From positions 79,473,808 through 79,537,807 of the forward strand of contig CM028378.1 in assembly GCA_013146195.2 (NCBI GenBank): a DNA stretch of 64,000 nt, written 5' to 3'. Positions 1 to 11,509 of the stretch are shown piece by piece. Positions within the stretch are counted from its first letter, which is position 1. Each line of letters begins with the position of its first letter. The translations under genes were made by a program, and so were the position numbers. Source of the stretch: Codonopsis lanceolata. Taxonomy: Eukaryota; Streptophyta; Magnoliopsida; Asterales; Campanulaceae. The notes beneath the pieces were generated by a model, which did not search any database, was not told the origin of the DNA, and worked only from the letters and a program-made list of their open reading frames with translations.

Positions 1-1729
1 ACATTATAAAATAAAGCACGGAATGAGTCATAAAGATCCATTACGCTACTACAAAAAACAATATAACATAATATGAAACATTATTATAAATACACATGTC
101 ATCGTGTTACTAAGATGAAACCCATGAAGACGTGTCACATGCTTTAGATACATCACAGAATAACCTTTCTTTCTTATTTACTAAACGGTCCAAATGAAAT
201 AGGATGAGATCCCCTTCTCCTAAACAAACCAAATCAATTAGAATGAACTCTCATAAAAATCATCACATGCAAGTATGCATATCGATATATGTGCACATCA
301 AGTACCGCATATCCACATCATGTATAACTATGTATATTTATATATATACACATCAAGTTCCTCATATTATCATAATTTTAGATCTCATGTTCCTATTAAC
401 ACTTTATTGTCACATAAGTGCTCATAGTAAGTCACATAAGGGATAGAGAAAATACATATTCTGTATCATTGTGTTGCTCCTACAATCACAAATGTTAAAT
501 TTTATTGTGCTCTCAGATGCTCGTGATTGATACATTGATGTACGAGCGGCTATAATTAAAAACAAGTAAGCCAATTCTTCGGTGACTTTACAACCGGAAC
601 CCAACAACTAAACACTTCATGCTATAATATACCTTGACCGCTAAGCATATTGGAGAAAAAACGAAAGTAAATAAGAGCTAATGGGATGCTAAGCAGAAGT
701 CTAAATAAGTGAACCATTTATAAATGAACAAGGTTCGGCATACAAGCGTCAGCCTCAAAATAGAAGTATAAGTACTACTACAAGTTACACTACAACATGA
801 ACAAGTTAGTACAATAACACATTCCTATGCAAAGTCTAATTGACTTTCTTTAACCCAAATGTCCTTGCTAAAGTTAACCCAAAAGAGTACGAAGAGAAAC
901 CATCACAACAATCTCTACGAAAGCGATCATGGACAAGAGTGTACAAGAAACCTCAACGAGACGGGCCTGGACGATTCGAATCTAAAATAGTAAAAGGAGG
1001 GGTAAATCATAAAGACTTTGTAAGCTACCAAAATGCATGACATGATATAATGTAAGGCATACATAACAAGATATCATATTTGATTATCAAGGAAAGATCA
1101 TACTAGCACATAGTTCGCATGGTCACGATGCACGTTGTTTTCACATAAGTACCAAAGTATATCACATAGGATTAGCATATGTTATGGAACCGGTGCCACA
1201 TCGTAGATCCTAAAATGAAAAAGGTTATCTTGAGTGTATTGTCGGATGCACATGTATGATACATCGACTAAGATAACATAATTCCAAGCGCCCTTTGGTT
1301 ACGACAGGGTACTCTTATCCACTATGATCAATAATGAAGGGTGTGTGCATGATTATGGTACGACAAATCATCACTATCACGGATCTCACAATTCGTGACG
1401 GCGAAGCATCGTCTACCCTTGAGACAATTCACGTATACCAACTGGAGTAATGGTAAGCCAAGTAGATGTTTACTTAGCACTAAAAATCAAGTAGGGATCG
1501 AGCTCGACAAGAGCGAACTCGTCCAAGTTAAGTACATGTTTGCTCACTAATAAATCATGTGGGGAGCGAGCTCGACAAGAGCGAACTCATCTAAGTCAAG
1601 TAGGCATGTTACTCTACGACATACATTTCAAGCATGAGCATCAATCAAACCAAGAATCTAGAAAGCTAGTCTACTAGTCAAACAAACTCTAAACGTTGTA
1701 GGGGTTGATTGTAAAGTCGGTATTGTTTA
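1..1729 (-). repeat. Ty3/gypsy LTR remnant, family A, copy 1 (minus orientation)
   Basis: This is non-coding sequence belonging to the same LTR family as 2350-4441 (opposite strand) and 4442-6990 (same strand). Bases 945-1720 read as the reverse complement of about 3660-4441 at roughly 90 percent identity. The start of the window matches the region around 5240-5300, including the shared stretch GATGAGTCATAA. The true LTR end should lie several hundred bases left of the window. Short ORFs here (for example 204-446 and 840-1040) are not conserved between copies and look spurious. Family membership is seen directly; the LTR label is inferred from the pol-PPT-LTR junction at 2350. Confidence 0.7.
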
Positions 1730-2338
1730 ATAGCTCCTTATGAGGCATTGTATTGGTGTGAGTGTCGTTCACAGATTTACTGGGATGAAGTTGGTGAAGC
1801 CAAGTTTTATGGTTCCGAAATGGTAAAACATTTGGCTCAGAGTGTGAAACTGATTAGAGACAAATTACTTACAACTCAGAGTAGAGAGAAAAGCAATGCG
1901 GACAACCGAAGACGTGATCTTGAGTTTCAGGTTGGTGATTAGAATAAAAGGAAACTTTCACCGAGGTACATTGGTCCATTTGAGATTCTTGAGAAGGTTG
2001 GATCTTTAGCTTATCAGATTGCATTACAACCTTCTATATCACGTATTCATGATGTGTTCCATGTTTTCATGATTCATAAGTATTTGAAGGATGAATCACA
2101 TGTTCTTTCTTATGAGGAGATTACCATTGAACCTGATCTTTCGTATGTTGAGAAGCTAGTGAGGATCCTTGATACTAAAGAGAAAGTCTTATGGACTAAG
2201 CGGATTCCGTTAGTGAAAGTCTTGTGGAAGAATCAGGACATCGAGGAAGCTACATGGGAGACCGAGCTTGGCATGAGAGACAAATACCCTTACTTGTTTG
2301 AGATGACTGGTATGAATTTAGGGACTACATTTATTTAA
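1730..2338 (+). pseudogene. Ty3/gypsy pol 3' end: integrase C-terminal and chromodomain-like region
   Basis: The translation carries the conserved tail of Tekay/Del-like gypsy polyproteins: APYEALYW, DEVGE, DNRRRDLEF, then KLSPRYIGPFEILE, VFHVFMIHKYL, HVLSYEEI, PLVKVLWKN and EATWE, ending in RDKYPYLFE. In an active element this part joins integrase to a chromodomain-type targeting tail. A stop codon at about 1940 follows the VGD motif, and the segment normally found between VGD and KLSPRYIG is missing. The upstream protease, RT and RNase H are absent, because the piece abuts an inverted LTR at 1729. Translation stops at 2336-2338, directly before the polypurine tract. It is a dead 3' fragment and its family assignment is firm. 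Confidence 0.88.
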
Positions 2339-2349
2339 GTGGGGGAGGA
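2339..2349 (+). other. Polypurine tract (PPT) of gypsy element
   Basis: GTGGGGGAGGA lies between the pol stop codon and the TGTGAAGACCC that opens the LTR. This is the expected site and composition for the plus-strand primer in reverse transcription, and it fixes the LTR start at 2350. Confidence 0.8.
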
Positions 2350-4441
2350 TGTGAAGACCCAAACCATTACTTGTATAGCATGCCTTATATGTATGCCTTA
2401 CATGTTGATTCTATGCATATTATGGTGTAACTTGTAGCCTTGGCTTGATAGAGTTTATAGTTATATGATGGGTATTTTATGCTTTGCATGATTCATGCCT
2501 TAGTACATGTTAGATCCAACCATATTTTAGATATTTTCCTTGGTCATTTTTGAGGTTTAGTTAAGCCTCCAAAAGCCTTAGTATGCATTATTGTGCTTCA
2601 CTTTCAGTTCTGGACATCCTTGGCCTAGTTCTAGGGTTGTTCCTTTGTTCAGACATCGCAATTGAACATCTAGTGAGATGTTCGGCCAGCCCAACCGATC
2701 ATCTAGGGAGATGTTCGGCCAAACCAAGCGAACATATGAGGAAATGTTCAGCCATCGCTACTAAACGGTTGTTTTCCTGTTACTAGTAGATTTCTTCCAA
2801 ACTCAATTTTGACGAGAATTACATATTTCAATCTTATTGATTTCAACCTTGATAAGTCCTAACCTATAGAATTAGACCCTAATTAGTCTAATTTAATCCT
2901 AATCCATGTTATCAACCCGAAGTCCTTATGTTAGGACCTAATCCTATTCAACCTAATGATGACACTTGTCTTCCACTATCTCTAATTGCAAGAGATATTT
3001 ACTTGCCTTAGTAAAGTCACCAAAGACTTCATTCTCCAAATTTTATTTCCTCCATTGTTGAAGAGCTTGTGTGTTGGATAGACTAGTGGGATTAGTGTGT
3101 GTGTTGAAGATTCAAGAGCTCTCAGACCCAATTTTCAATCCGACACCACCGAATCAAAGCTACCGACGAGGAGCTCGATAATCTCCGATTAATTTCCATT
3201 TTATTCATATTTTTCTAAACACAAGTAAGCTTCCAATCCCCTATTTTATATGCTCAATATTCATGCATGCTCCCTTTCATAATAGTTACTAGATACATGA
3301 CTAAGAAGACATCTACCATGTTAAATACTTGAAATCATACAAGATGAAATTCTGTAAATTTTGGATAGTCATGTATACTTATTACTTTGGGCTTGTAGCT
3401 AGTATTAAAAGTGTTCTAAAATGATTTGGAACAACTATCGTTCAAGGACTTGTTACTTTTGGAAACTTTAATGAAGTGCCGAACCTAGTATTTAATGAAT
3501 TGTGGAATTGAAATCTTGTTAGGCTAAAGTCATGAATGACTTTGGAATTGGGTTTTCTAATAGATTTGAGAACATAGAAAAGAGTATTGAAATGCATATA
3601 GCATTCAATCTTTACTTGGACGAAATTTTAGTAAAGACTCAACGGAGTTGCATTTAGACAGCTACAATCAACCCCTGCAACTTATATAGTTCGTTTGACT
3701 AGTAGACTAGCTATCAAAATTCTAGATTTGATTGATGCTCATGTTTGAAATGTATATCGTAGAGTAACATACCTACTTGACTTGGACGAGTTTGCTCTTG
3801 TCGACCTCTTTCCCCACTTGATTTATTAGTGAGTAAACATCAACTTGACATGGATGAGTTCACTCTTATGGAGCTCAATCCCTACTCGATTTTTAATGGC
3901 AAGTAAACATCTACTTCACATACCATTAGTCTAGTTGGCATACGTGAATTATCACAATGGCAAACGATGCATCGACGTCACGAATTGTGAGATCCGTGAT
4001 AGTAATGGGTCGCCGTACCATAATTATTCACATACCCTTCACTACTGATCATAGTGGAGAAGAATACCTCATCATAACCAAAGGGCGCTTAAAATAATGC
4101 TATCGTTGTCGATGTATAATACACGTGCATCCGACAATACACTCAAGATAACCTCGTTCATTTTAGGATCTATGATGTGGCACCAGTTCCATAACATATC
4201 CTAATCCTATGTGATTTACTTTGGCACTTATGTGAAAACAACTTGCATCGTGATCATATGAACTATGTGCTAGTATGATGTTGCCTTGATAATCAAATAT
4301 GTTATCTCGTTATGTATGCCTTGCGTTATATCTTATCATGTATTTTGGTAGCTTACAAAGTCTTTATGATTTACCCCCTCCTTTTACTGTTTTAGATTCG
4401 AATTGTTCAGGCCCGTCTCGTTGAGGATTCTTGTCCACACT
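2350..4441 (+). repeat. 3' LTR of gypsy family A (plus strand, 3' end lost)
   Basis: The LTR opens with TGTGAAGACCC just after the PPT. It continues through a promoter-like region and a leader-like stretch (about 3040-3240) into the part that is the inverse of copy 1. Comparison with copies 1 and 3 shows that its last part, over 800 bp, is missing. It stops at 4441, where the terminal TGTGACAACCC of the oppositely oriented copy begins. Families of this kind have matching inverted ends (TGTGACAACCC and GGGTTGTCACA), which supports the boundaries. Confidence 0.75.
2655..2762 (+). repeat. Short tandem repeat inside LTR (about 40 bp unit, 3 copies)
   Basis: Three imperfect units share the pattern GAACATCTAG...GAGATGTTCGGCCA. 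They lie in the U3 part of the LTR. Another gypsy LTR in this window has an unrelated minisatellite in a comparable position (31610-31850). Confidence 0.6.
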
Positions 4442-6990
4442 TGTGACAACCCGACCCGGATTCTGGAACGGAATCCAAAGGTCGTGCCGCTAGGACAAGG
4501 CAAGAAGGAGACAAGCACTTGTCAAACCGTAGTGCAAGTCAAACAATCGAGCTTACAAGCTCAAATAAAGGTAGAGAAACCGCACTAAAATACGAGTTTA
4601 CAAAAATCGAATCTGCGGAAGCGATAGGGAAAAGAAGTCCCAAGCTATGAAGCTCGAGACCAAAGTCAAAGAAACCAAGAGAGACATTAATCTCCCGATG
4701 GGGAAAACAAAACTCGCATGTCGCAACATTGCATACTCTGAACAAACAATCGGCACTCCAGGCCAGCGTTTAAACAGAGAATTACCTGATATAACAATTA
4801 CCCACGGCTAAAGCATATCGGGGTTAACAACAACAATAACAACTAGAATAAAGAAAAGCCCCAAAGCTACTGCGTGCCCGGGAGACAACTAAAATAAAAA
4901 CTAGATCCATGAACAACCGCATGCACAACACGTCGGCCCAAGGAACAACGACATGACACAATATGTTTGCCCAAGGAGGGAACAATACAAAAACCCAAGT
5001 GATCTACCCGACTGTAAAGTCTAAATAACTTTACAATACAACGATCTCACAAGAATAGAAAAGTACGATATACAAATGAGGATGCTAAAATAGATAGAAC
5101 TTTACAAGCTACTACTCGGGGAAGTCGGCTGCTACAATCACGAACACACGATCTAATCTCGATCTATCAATCAGCTGCGATCTATTAAAGTCATGATCTA
5201 CTCAGCCTCAACACAGCTACCGATACTACAACTAGTACTAGAAAACAAAGTACGGGATGAGTCATAATGACCCAGTACACTACTACTAAACAATATAAGA
5301 TAAATGAAACCATAAGTGGAAATGATATCATGTTACAACGACGAAGACCTAGTAAGTTGAGTTGTACTATTCATGAAGCGTTTCTTTACCAGACTACCAA
5401 GATGAACCAGGGTGAATTCCCTGTTCACAAACAATCAAGCAAGTCAGGAGGCAAGTCACAAGTATCATCGTATAGATATGGACGTATGATTAAATATAAA
5501 CATCCCAAGTCTCTCAAACACTAATTAGGTGGAAGTATACGTATTTATATATATATACACATAACAAGACAATCATGGAATAATCAAGTAGAAGTATGTA
5601 TATTTACATATATACAAATCAAGCAAACTTGTTTATATACCTAATAATTCATTCATGGAATGTATCGTGTAAAGGTATGCATATCTATATACACATACCT
5701 ATCAATTCTTTCGTGAATTTAACATAAATAAGCATGTATACTATATATATATATATATATACATCGAGTTTTTCAATGCACAATCAATACAAACATGGTC
5801 ATTTAGATCACATGTTTAACCAACACTTTGTTAACACATAAGTGCTCATAGTACGCCACGTAAGGGATAGAGGAGGTACCAATCAGTGTCATGGTGTTGT
5901 TCTTGCAATATAAAATGTTAACAGGAACGTGTTGTTGGGTGTACGAGATGGTACATGGACCGAGGTAGTATTATTCCAAGTGCCCTAATAGTCACACAAG
6001 GTACTCTTCTCCAAAGTGATCAAGAATGGAGGGGTTTGCACGTATCTAGTCCGGCAACCCATCACTATCACGAAGCTTACGATTCGTAACAGTAATGTAT
6101 TGTCAACCAGGGAAGACGTGACAGGACAAGTAAATGTTTACTTATCAATCATGAACATGTAGAGTCTCAAGTTCGACTAGAGCGAACTGATCCAAGTAAA
6201 GAGAACGCTACGCATTTAAGAAATCAAGTATAGATGAGCACGCTAAAAGCGATATCATCCAAGTCAAGTCGGCATATGTTATACACTACGACTAACAATC
6301 AAGCAAGAACATGAATTCAATCAAGAATCTCGAGACTAGTATTCTAGTCAAACGGATTTCAAGCATCGTAGGGATTGATCGTTGAGCCAGTATAGTTCAA
6401 CGGCTCACTAATATCGACTTCATTGAGTCATCTCTATAATTTCAACCAAATAGAGTTTGAACACTATATGTTTTGCGAGACTCTTTTCTATGTTCTCGTT
6501 TGAAGCATGACTAGGCTCTTGTTCCATTTAGGAACCTTAGTTCAAAGTTACTAAGTCAAGTATATAAGGGAAGCGTAAGTTGATTATTGTCAAATAAAGC
6601 TTAGTTCAATTTCAATTCATAATTCCACTTAATAGAAGAATCCTAGCTCAGCACAAATCAATAACTGTAGAACAGATCAGGCATGAAGGCAAGTACATTA
6701 AATATGCTTATAATTCATATTATAGAAAATCGTAGAAGAATCAATCCTCGACAAGGTAGAAAATCATGCTTTTAGTCATAACATCAAATATATACAGTAT
6801 TCCATATTAAATTTTGAAACAAAGTTAAGTTATAACTCAACCATCAATCAATCATATAGTTGGTTTAGGATCATAAAGCCATTTGCTTGTAAATAATAAA
6901 GTCTTCCTAGAATGATAATTCATTCTATAACCCAAAAGTCCATAGTAGTCCAAGACTTAGGTAAACACTAGAGCGACGATCATTCGTAAG
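4442..6990 (-). repeat. Ty3/gypsy LTR, family A, copy 3 (minus orientation)
   Basis: On the plus strand the LTR terminus TGTGACAACCCGACCC is at 4442. Inner parts match copy 1 (5240-6430 against 1-1700) and, inverted, the plus copy (about 3500-3660 matches near 6460). A related LTR starts at 52567 with a similar terminus and the same downstream order (TAAAGTCTA..ATAACTTTACA, then GAGTCATAATGACC). A short TA microsatellite is at 5742-5761. The upstream end of the LTR is lost where the 4.2 kb repeat begins near 6996. No gene is seen. Confidence 0.7.
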
Positions 6991-7607
6991 GTCAAACAAC
7001 AACTTTGGGCACCACACCCAATGTTGTATAAGGCAACGCCCCTTTTCATTTTCCTTCTTTTTGGACACTTTCCCCCCTTCTGCTCTTTGTTTTTGTTTTG
7101 TTTCTTCTTTTGACACTTTGAACCCCGTGAAAGTTAATGTTCGTTAGTCCTTTTTGACCGGATTTAACAATTTATAGAATGTTACTAATAGGGGTACGAA
7201 ATTGAGCCCCTTTGAACCCCGTGAAAGTTAACAATTTATAGAATGTTACTTTGAACCCCGTGAAAGTTAATGTTCGCTAGTCCTTTTTGACCGGATTTAA
7301 AATTTATAGAATGTTACTAATAGGGGTACGAAATTGAGGTGTCTTTAGAGCCCCTCAACGATGGAGTTTATGGGTAAACCTAAATTTACTAATAAACGAA
7401 CATCGTTGATATAGAATGGACTCCCTAATTTCGAGGAAATCATAACTAGGAAGAAATTAAAAATAACAGTTTATGATGCAACACATTATGATCTCATGCT
7501 TTTATGTTGTGATGGTCGGACCTACTGCAGTAGGCTGCCTACGTATCACTTTTGGGAATTAGACCGAACATAGTTTGGCTCAAGCCGAACAAAATAATTG
7601 TTGATCT

Positions 7608-7995
7608 TTTCCAATGACCCGTGGTTTGAACCCCTTGTGGAAAGGATTAAAACAATAACCGATATAACAGACACGACATGGCAATGACCATTTCCAATGA
7701 CTTGGGGTTCGCTCCCCTTGTGGAAAGGATTAAAATAGTAACCAATGATACAAGCAATAATATGAAGATCATTCCCAATGACCCGGGGTTCGCACCCTTT
7801 GTGGGAAGGATCAAAATAGCAACCAATGGAATAAGCATGGCATGACGACCATTCCAAATGACCTAGGGCTCGTACCCCTTGTGCGAAGGACCCAAAACAT
7901 TAACATGATACGACGATTATTCCCAATGACCCGGGGTACGAACCCCTTGTGGAAAGCATCAAAATAGTAATCCATGATATACGCATGACATAAAA
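7608..7995 (-). repeat. Tandem array, five units of about 70-83 bp (copy 1)
   Basis: Units begin near 7608, 7690, 7771, 7851 and 7919. Each has the core TTCCCAATGACCCGGGGT, then CCCCTTGTGG and AAGGATCAAAATAG. Units differ by 10-25 percent, so the array is old, but it is matched unit for unit in copy 2. Tat/Ogre-type elements are known to carry such arrays between pol and the 3' LTR, and this position fits. Confidence 0.8.
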
Positions 7996-8387
7996 TGCAT
8001 GTGACAGATAAAGTAAAATGCAGATACTCTGTTTTTTGCTTGCAGGGGGGCATTATGCTGAGGGTATCATTGAGCTGCTGGATATTGGATGACCGCTTGT
8101 TAACTTTGTTGAAGATCATTACTTTCGTTAAGTCTATGTTAAGTCTCAAGGGGCCAATTTGCAATTCTGGCAACCCTGGGGATTTAGTTTGTGGAACTAA
8201 ATTTTGGAGGGAAGGAAAGGAAACTTCCCTTCCTTATCACTTCAAATTTCGGGAAGAAAGTAGAAACATCACAAAAAACAGATTCGTTTCTCTCCCATCA
8301 CCATTGTTTTCGACAAATTTTCCATTTCTTCATTTTCTTCAATTTTTTTCAACTTTCTCACTTAAATTAATTTGTGTGGTTCATCAA

Positions 8388-11160
8388 AATGGCTTCTTCT
8401 TCACGATCTAGGTAGGGAAAAACCCATCTTCATCCAGAATCGGGCCAAAGGTCAAGGAGGCGAGAATATAGGATCGGTGGAATGGGTCCTCGAGTTATGG
8501 GTGGAGGCCTTGAGAGGAGTAGGTCAACATGGGCCCAATAGTCTTCTTTTCCAATTTTTATAATTTGCATTTTATTAATGCAATGTATTTATTCTACGAT
8601 GCCTAAATGTTATTTATAATTTGTTATTTAGTGATGCGTAAAAAAGAGAAAATGTACCATTTACTACAATAAAGACACATTGTACTTAAAATGATTTTTT
8701 TAGGGGATACGTTTCTGGATATTTTATTTGGTTGTCATTGCTTGCGGGGAAAACCTTCGCAGCAGCCTCGTTTCCGTCTTCACTTCGTGCCAGGCGTCCA
8801 TGAATGCTAGTTAACTAGGTTCTTGAAATGAAACAAATGCCTGTGGCCATATAGGAGCGAAGTCCGTGAACACTGGAAGTCGTCGAGACAAAATATCGAT
8901 ATCAAGGCGGTTTTCGGAAAAAAATGGGAGCAGCCAAGGGTAGAAATGGGCGCTGTCCTAGGCAATTATGGGCGCAGCGCCCAAAATGGTAGGTGGGGGC
9001 GCCCATTTTTTCATTTATGGACTTTTCAGTTGGCTGCTGTTGATGCAATGTTTGTGTATTTTGCTGCTTGCCTGCGTTTTTTACTATAAAAAGGAGGTCT
9101 GATATTCAATGTTTGATCACACCTACTTCTATGCAAAAGCACGCCTTCCTCTTTTAATATATTTAGCTCGATTGTTTTTGTCTTTTCAACCAGATATATT
9201 CGTAGATTTGTTGTGTCCAGGAGTTGTCCCACTTTTGGCCTTTTTTCCAGTTATTTTTTCAGAACCAGATATCGAAACTATTTTGTTTATTTTATTCCTT
9301 GTAACCGCTAAAATGGGAGATCCTATCAACACTTTTTAAAATGCTGAGCTATACGAAAACCCCCTCAACCATTGGGTACTCTCTTTGAACGAGGAGGGAA
9401 GGAAAGATTTGACCATGTTTATGGCATTCATTGTGCTCTCGCATGGCGAGGGATTCACGTGAAATGGGACATGCTAAGGGCTATATCTAGATTCTAGTAT
9501 GTCCCCTATCATTTGTTCAATTTTTCTCTAAACGAAATGTGCCCAACGTTTGAGGAGTTCTGTGCCATGGTGGGCATGCCAACCACTGTACTAATTGTTG
9601 TGTCGTCCATATAGCCAACTGCTTTCATAGCCATTAGAGAGCTATTTGGTTCCATCTGGGAGGCGATCCCTGGTTTCTTTAATGGAACCCATTTTGAATT
9701 GACCATTCTACCGGCCCTTTATTTTGACTACAAAGATGAGCCCGTCTATTCCAAACAGATGTTTGCATCAATTTTTCTATGTATGCTTGGGCAGTATTTC
9801 TTGGTGAACCACGTGTGGACTACTGATGCTCGGGTGATCGATCTGGTGTTACAAGCCCGGAACCGACGGGTAAATCTTATTCCCATTGTTTTGGCCAAAA
9901 CGTTACATGGCTTGGATGCTTAATCCATGGGGGAGGAAGTATTTCCATCTCGAAGCCCCATGCTACTACATATGTGGTTGGAAGAACACTTCAACCGTAC
10001 CATGTCTCATGTTCTGGTAAGGGGGACGTACGCACCCGCTATTTATGGGGCCCAGGGAAATTACCAAAATTACCTCTTGACTAAAAAGGAATTGGGTCGA
10101 TCATTTTGTGCACGTTTCTTCTCTAGACATTGTGTTGGTTATCAGCCATTGGAGAATCAGAGACTTCTATTTGTTCGCCGGAGCTTATGCTCAAGTTGTA
10201 CTAGCTAGTCTTCGTCGGACCACTTTCTATCTGTCATACCAGATTCTTCATCAATTTGGTAGGGAGTAGATTATACCCAATGAGAACCACCCATTGATGG
10301 AGATGGTGGTCTTAGAGGGGATCGTTGGTTTGAATATCCGACAAATGTAGAGAAATGATCATCCCTTGTGTGCCACAACCAATATCTTCTTAGAGAATAT
10401 GGTTCTGTCCCATGCTTATCTAACATGGATACTTCTAGCCACCAAGGACCATTCCAGGGTTATCTGATGTACTCTCAGGGAAATTTTGGGAAAGCGTGTC
10501 ACTAGTGGTATAGATGCTCGGCTCATCGAGATGGGTTAAGACTTGGAGAGTTCTGGCTTAGTAGTTCCCCCAGCCTTACAACATGAGTTTCAGCGAGTGT
10601 GTGGCCTTGTAGCACAGATGCAAAATGTCCCTAATCAAGCGGGGCCCAGTAATGTTCCTTCCCAATTGAGCAATGTCAGGAGACGGAGCAATGCATGGCA
10701 AAATGATATTGTAGGCCCAAGTAATCCGGGAAGAAGAAATAATGCTCAGTGTGGGGATGTTATTGGCCCAAGTAATATTGTCATAATGGATAATGGTGAA
10801 GCTAATGATGACGAGAGTTCAGAAGGCTCTTATCCTGATGACGTTGGGGTATCTAATGCACCTCGGAGGAGTGTGTGGGATAGGCTAGGACGTTGGAGAC
10901 ATTAGAGAGGATGGTTGTTGGAGTAGGAGGGGTTAATGACCCTTCCTGATGCTTTTCAGCGTTTGGGAGGCATCTTTGAGGTGGTTAAGGACCACCTCAA
11001 TGTCCTAGACGCTTATTCCTTTGTTGCACTTTATGGACCTTCGGAATATTATTCTTTTGTTTCTTTTAAATATGTATTAGCTCTGTAGTGGTTTTTCATT
11101 TGTTGTGCAAGAATGAAATGTAACCTTTCTTTTGTAATATAATGAATCTTCCTCGTACTT
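8388..11160 (+). pseudogene. Antisense ORF of Tat-type element, DUF7745-like (copy 1, decayed)
   Basis: A gene-like unit lies on the strand opposite to the element's pol. A pyrimidine-rich leader precedes an ATG at 8388 (MASSSRSR then stop), a TATA-like box lies at 9085-9092 and an ATG at 9109, and the 3' end is AT-rich (11100-11150). Reading pieces at 9699-9923, 9927-10208 and 10543-10905 are joined by stops and frameshifts. They show the pattern of the plant retroelement-associated domain DUF7745: ASIFLCMLGQYF, ARVIDLVLQ, IPIVLAKTLHGLD, PMLLHMWLEEHF, then (shifted) QILHQFGREQIIP. The C-terminal part is acidic and Asn/Ser-rich. Its molecular function is unknown. The domain name rests on motif memory and is moderately sure. 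Confidence 0.5.
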
Positions 11161-11201
11161 TCGTACATGTTTGACCGCAACCAAAGGCTGCATACATTCT
11201 C

Positions 11202-11509
11202 TAGTTGATGCATGCCTTGATATGATAAATGTTTTATTTTTTCATATTTATCAAGTATGTGATCATATGTGGATGATTAATTACATGGTTAGTCTGTGGG
11301 AACTTTAGAGCATAAAGATTCATGTTATAACCAGAGTAATAGATAAGCCCGAATAATTTTGCTTGGGAAATTTTTTGTTTCGGTGTAAATACTGCACATG
11401 AATATGATTTTGTGTAATGAAAATGATTCACTAGCTTATATGGTAGAGAGGAATTAAACCTCGATATAGAGTATCAAACATTGCCAATCAGCATGGAAAG
11501 AAAATCACA
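11202..11509. other. Unassigned AT-rich spacer
   Basis: This lies between the end of the 4.2 kb repeat and the LINE relic. I see no coding motif, RNA gene or element terminus in it. Confidence 0.5.

Larger units (their letters stand above)
6996..11201 (-). repeat. 4.2 kb Tat-type retroelement segment, copy 1
   Basis: This block is nearly identical to 14337-18540, with a constant offset of about 7341-7342 bp. It starts at ACAACTTTGGGC and ends at GCTGCATACATTC. Inside are short direct repeats built on TTTGAACCCCGTGAAAG (about 7120-7345), an array of about 80 bp units (7608-7995) and a plus-strand ORF relic (8388-11160). In copy 2 the block lies directly downstream of a minus-strand Tat-lineage pol, so the parent element is read here as minus. 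LTR boundaries could not be fixed. Copy 1 has lost its pol. Confidence 0.75.

Noticed and set aside
6996..11201. The 4.2 kb repeats as a simple LTR pair
   Set aside because: Borders lack TG..CA ends, no PBS or PPT is adjacent, and the spacer holds a LINE and not retroelement genes in order.
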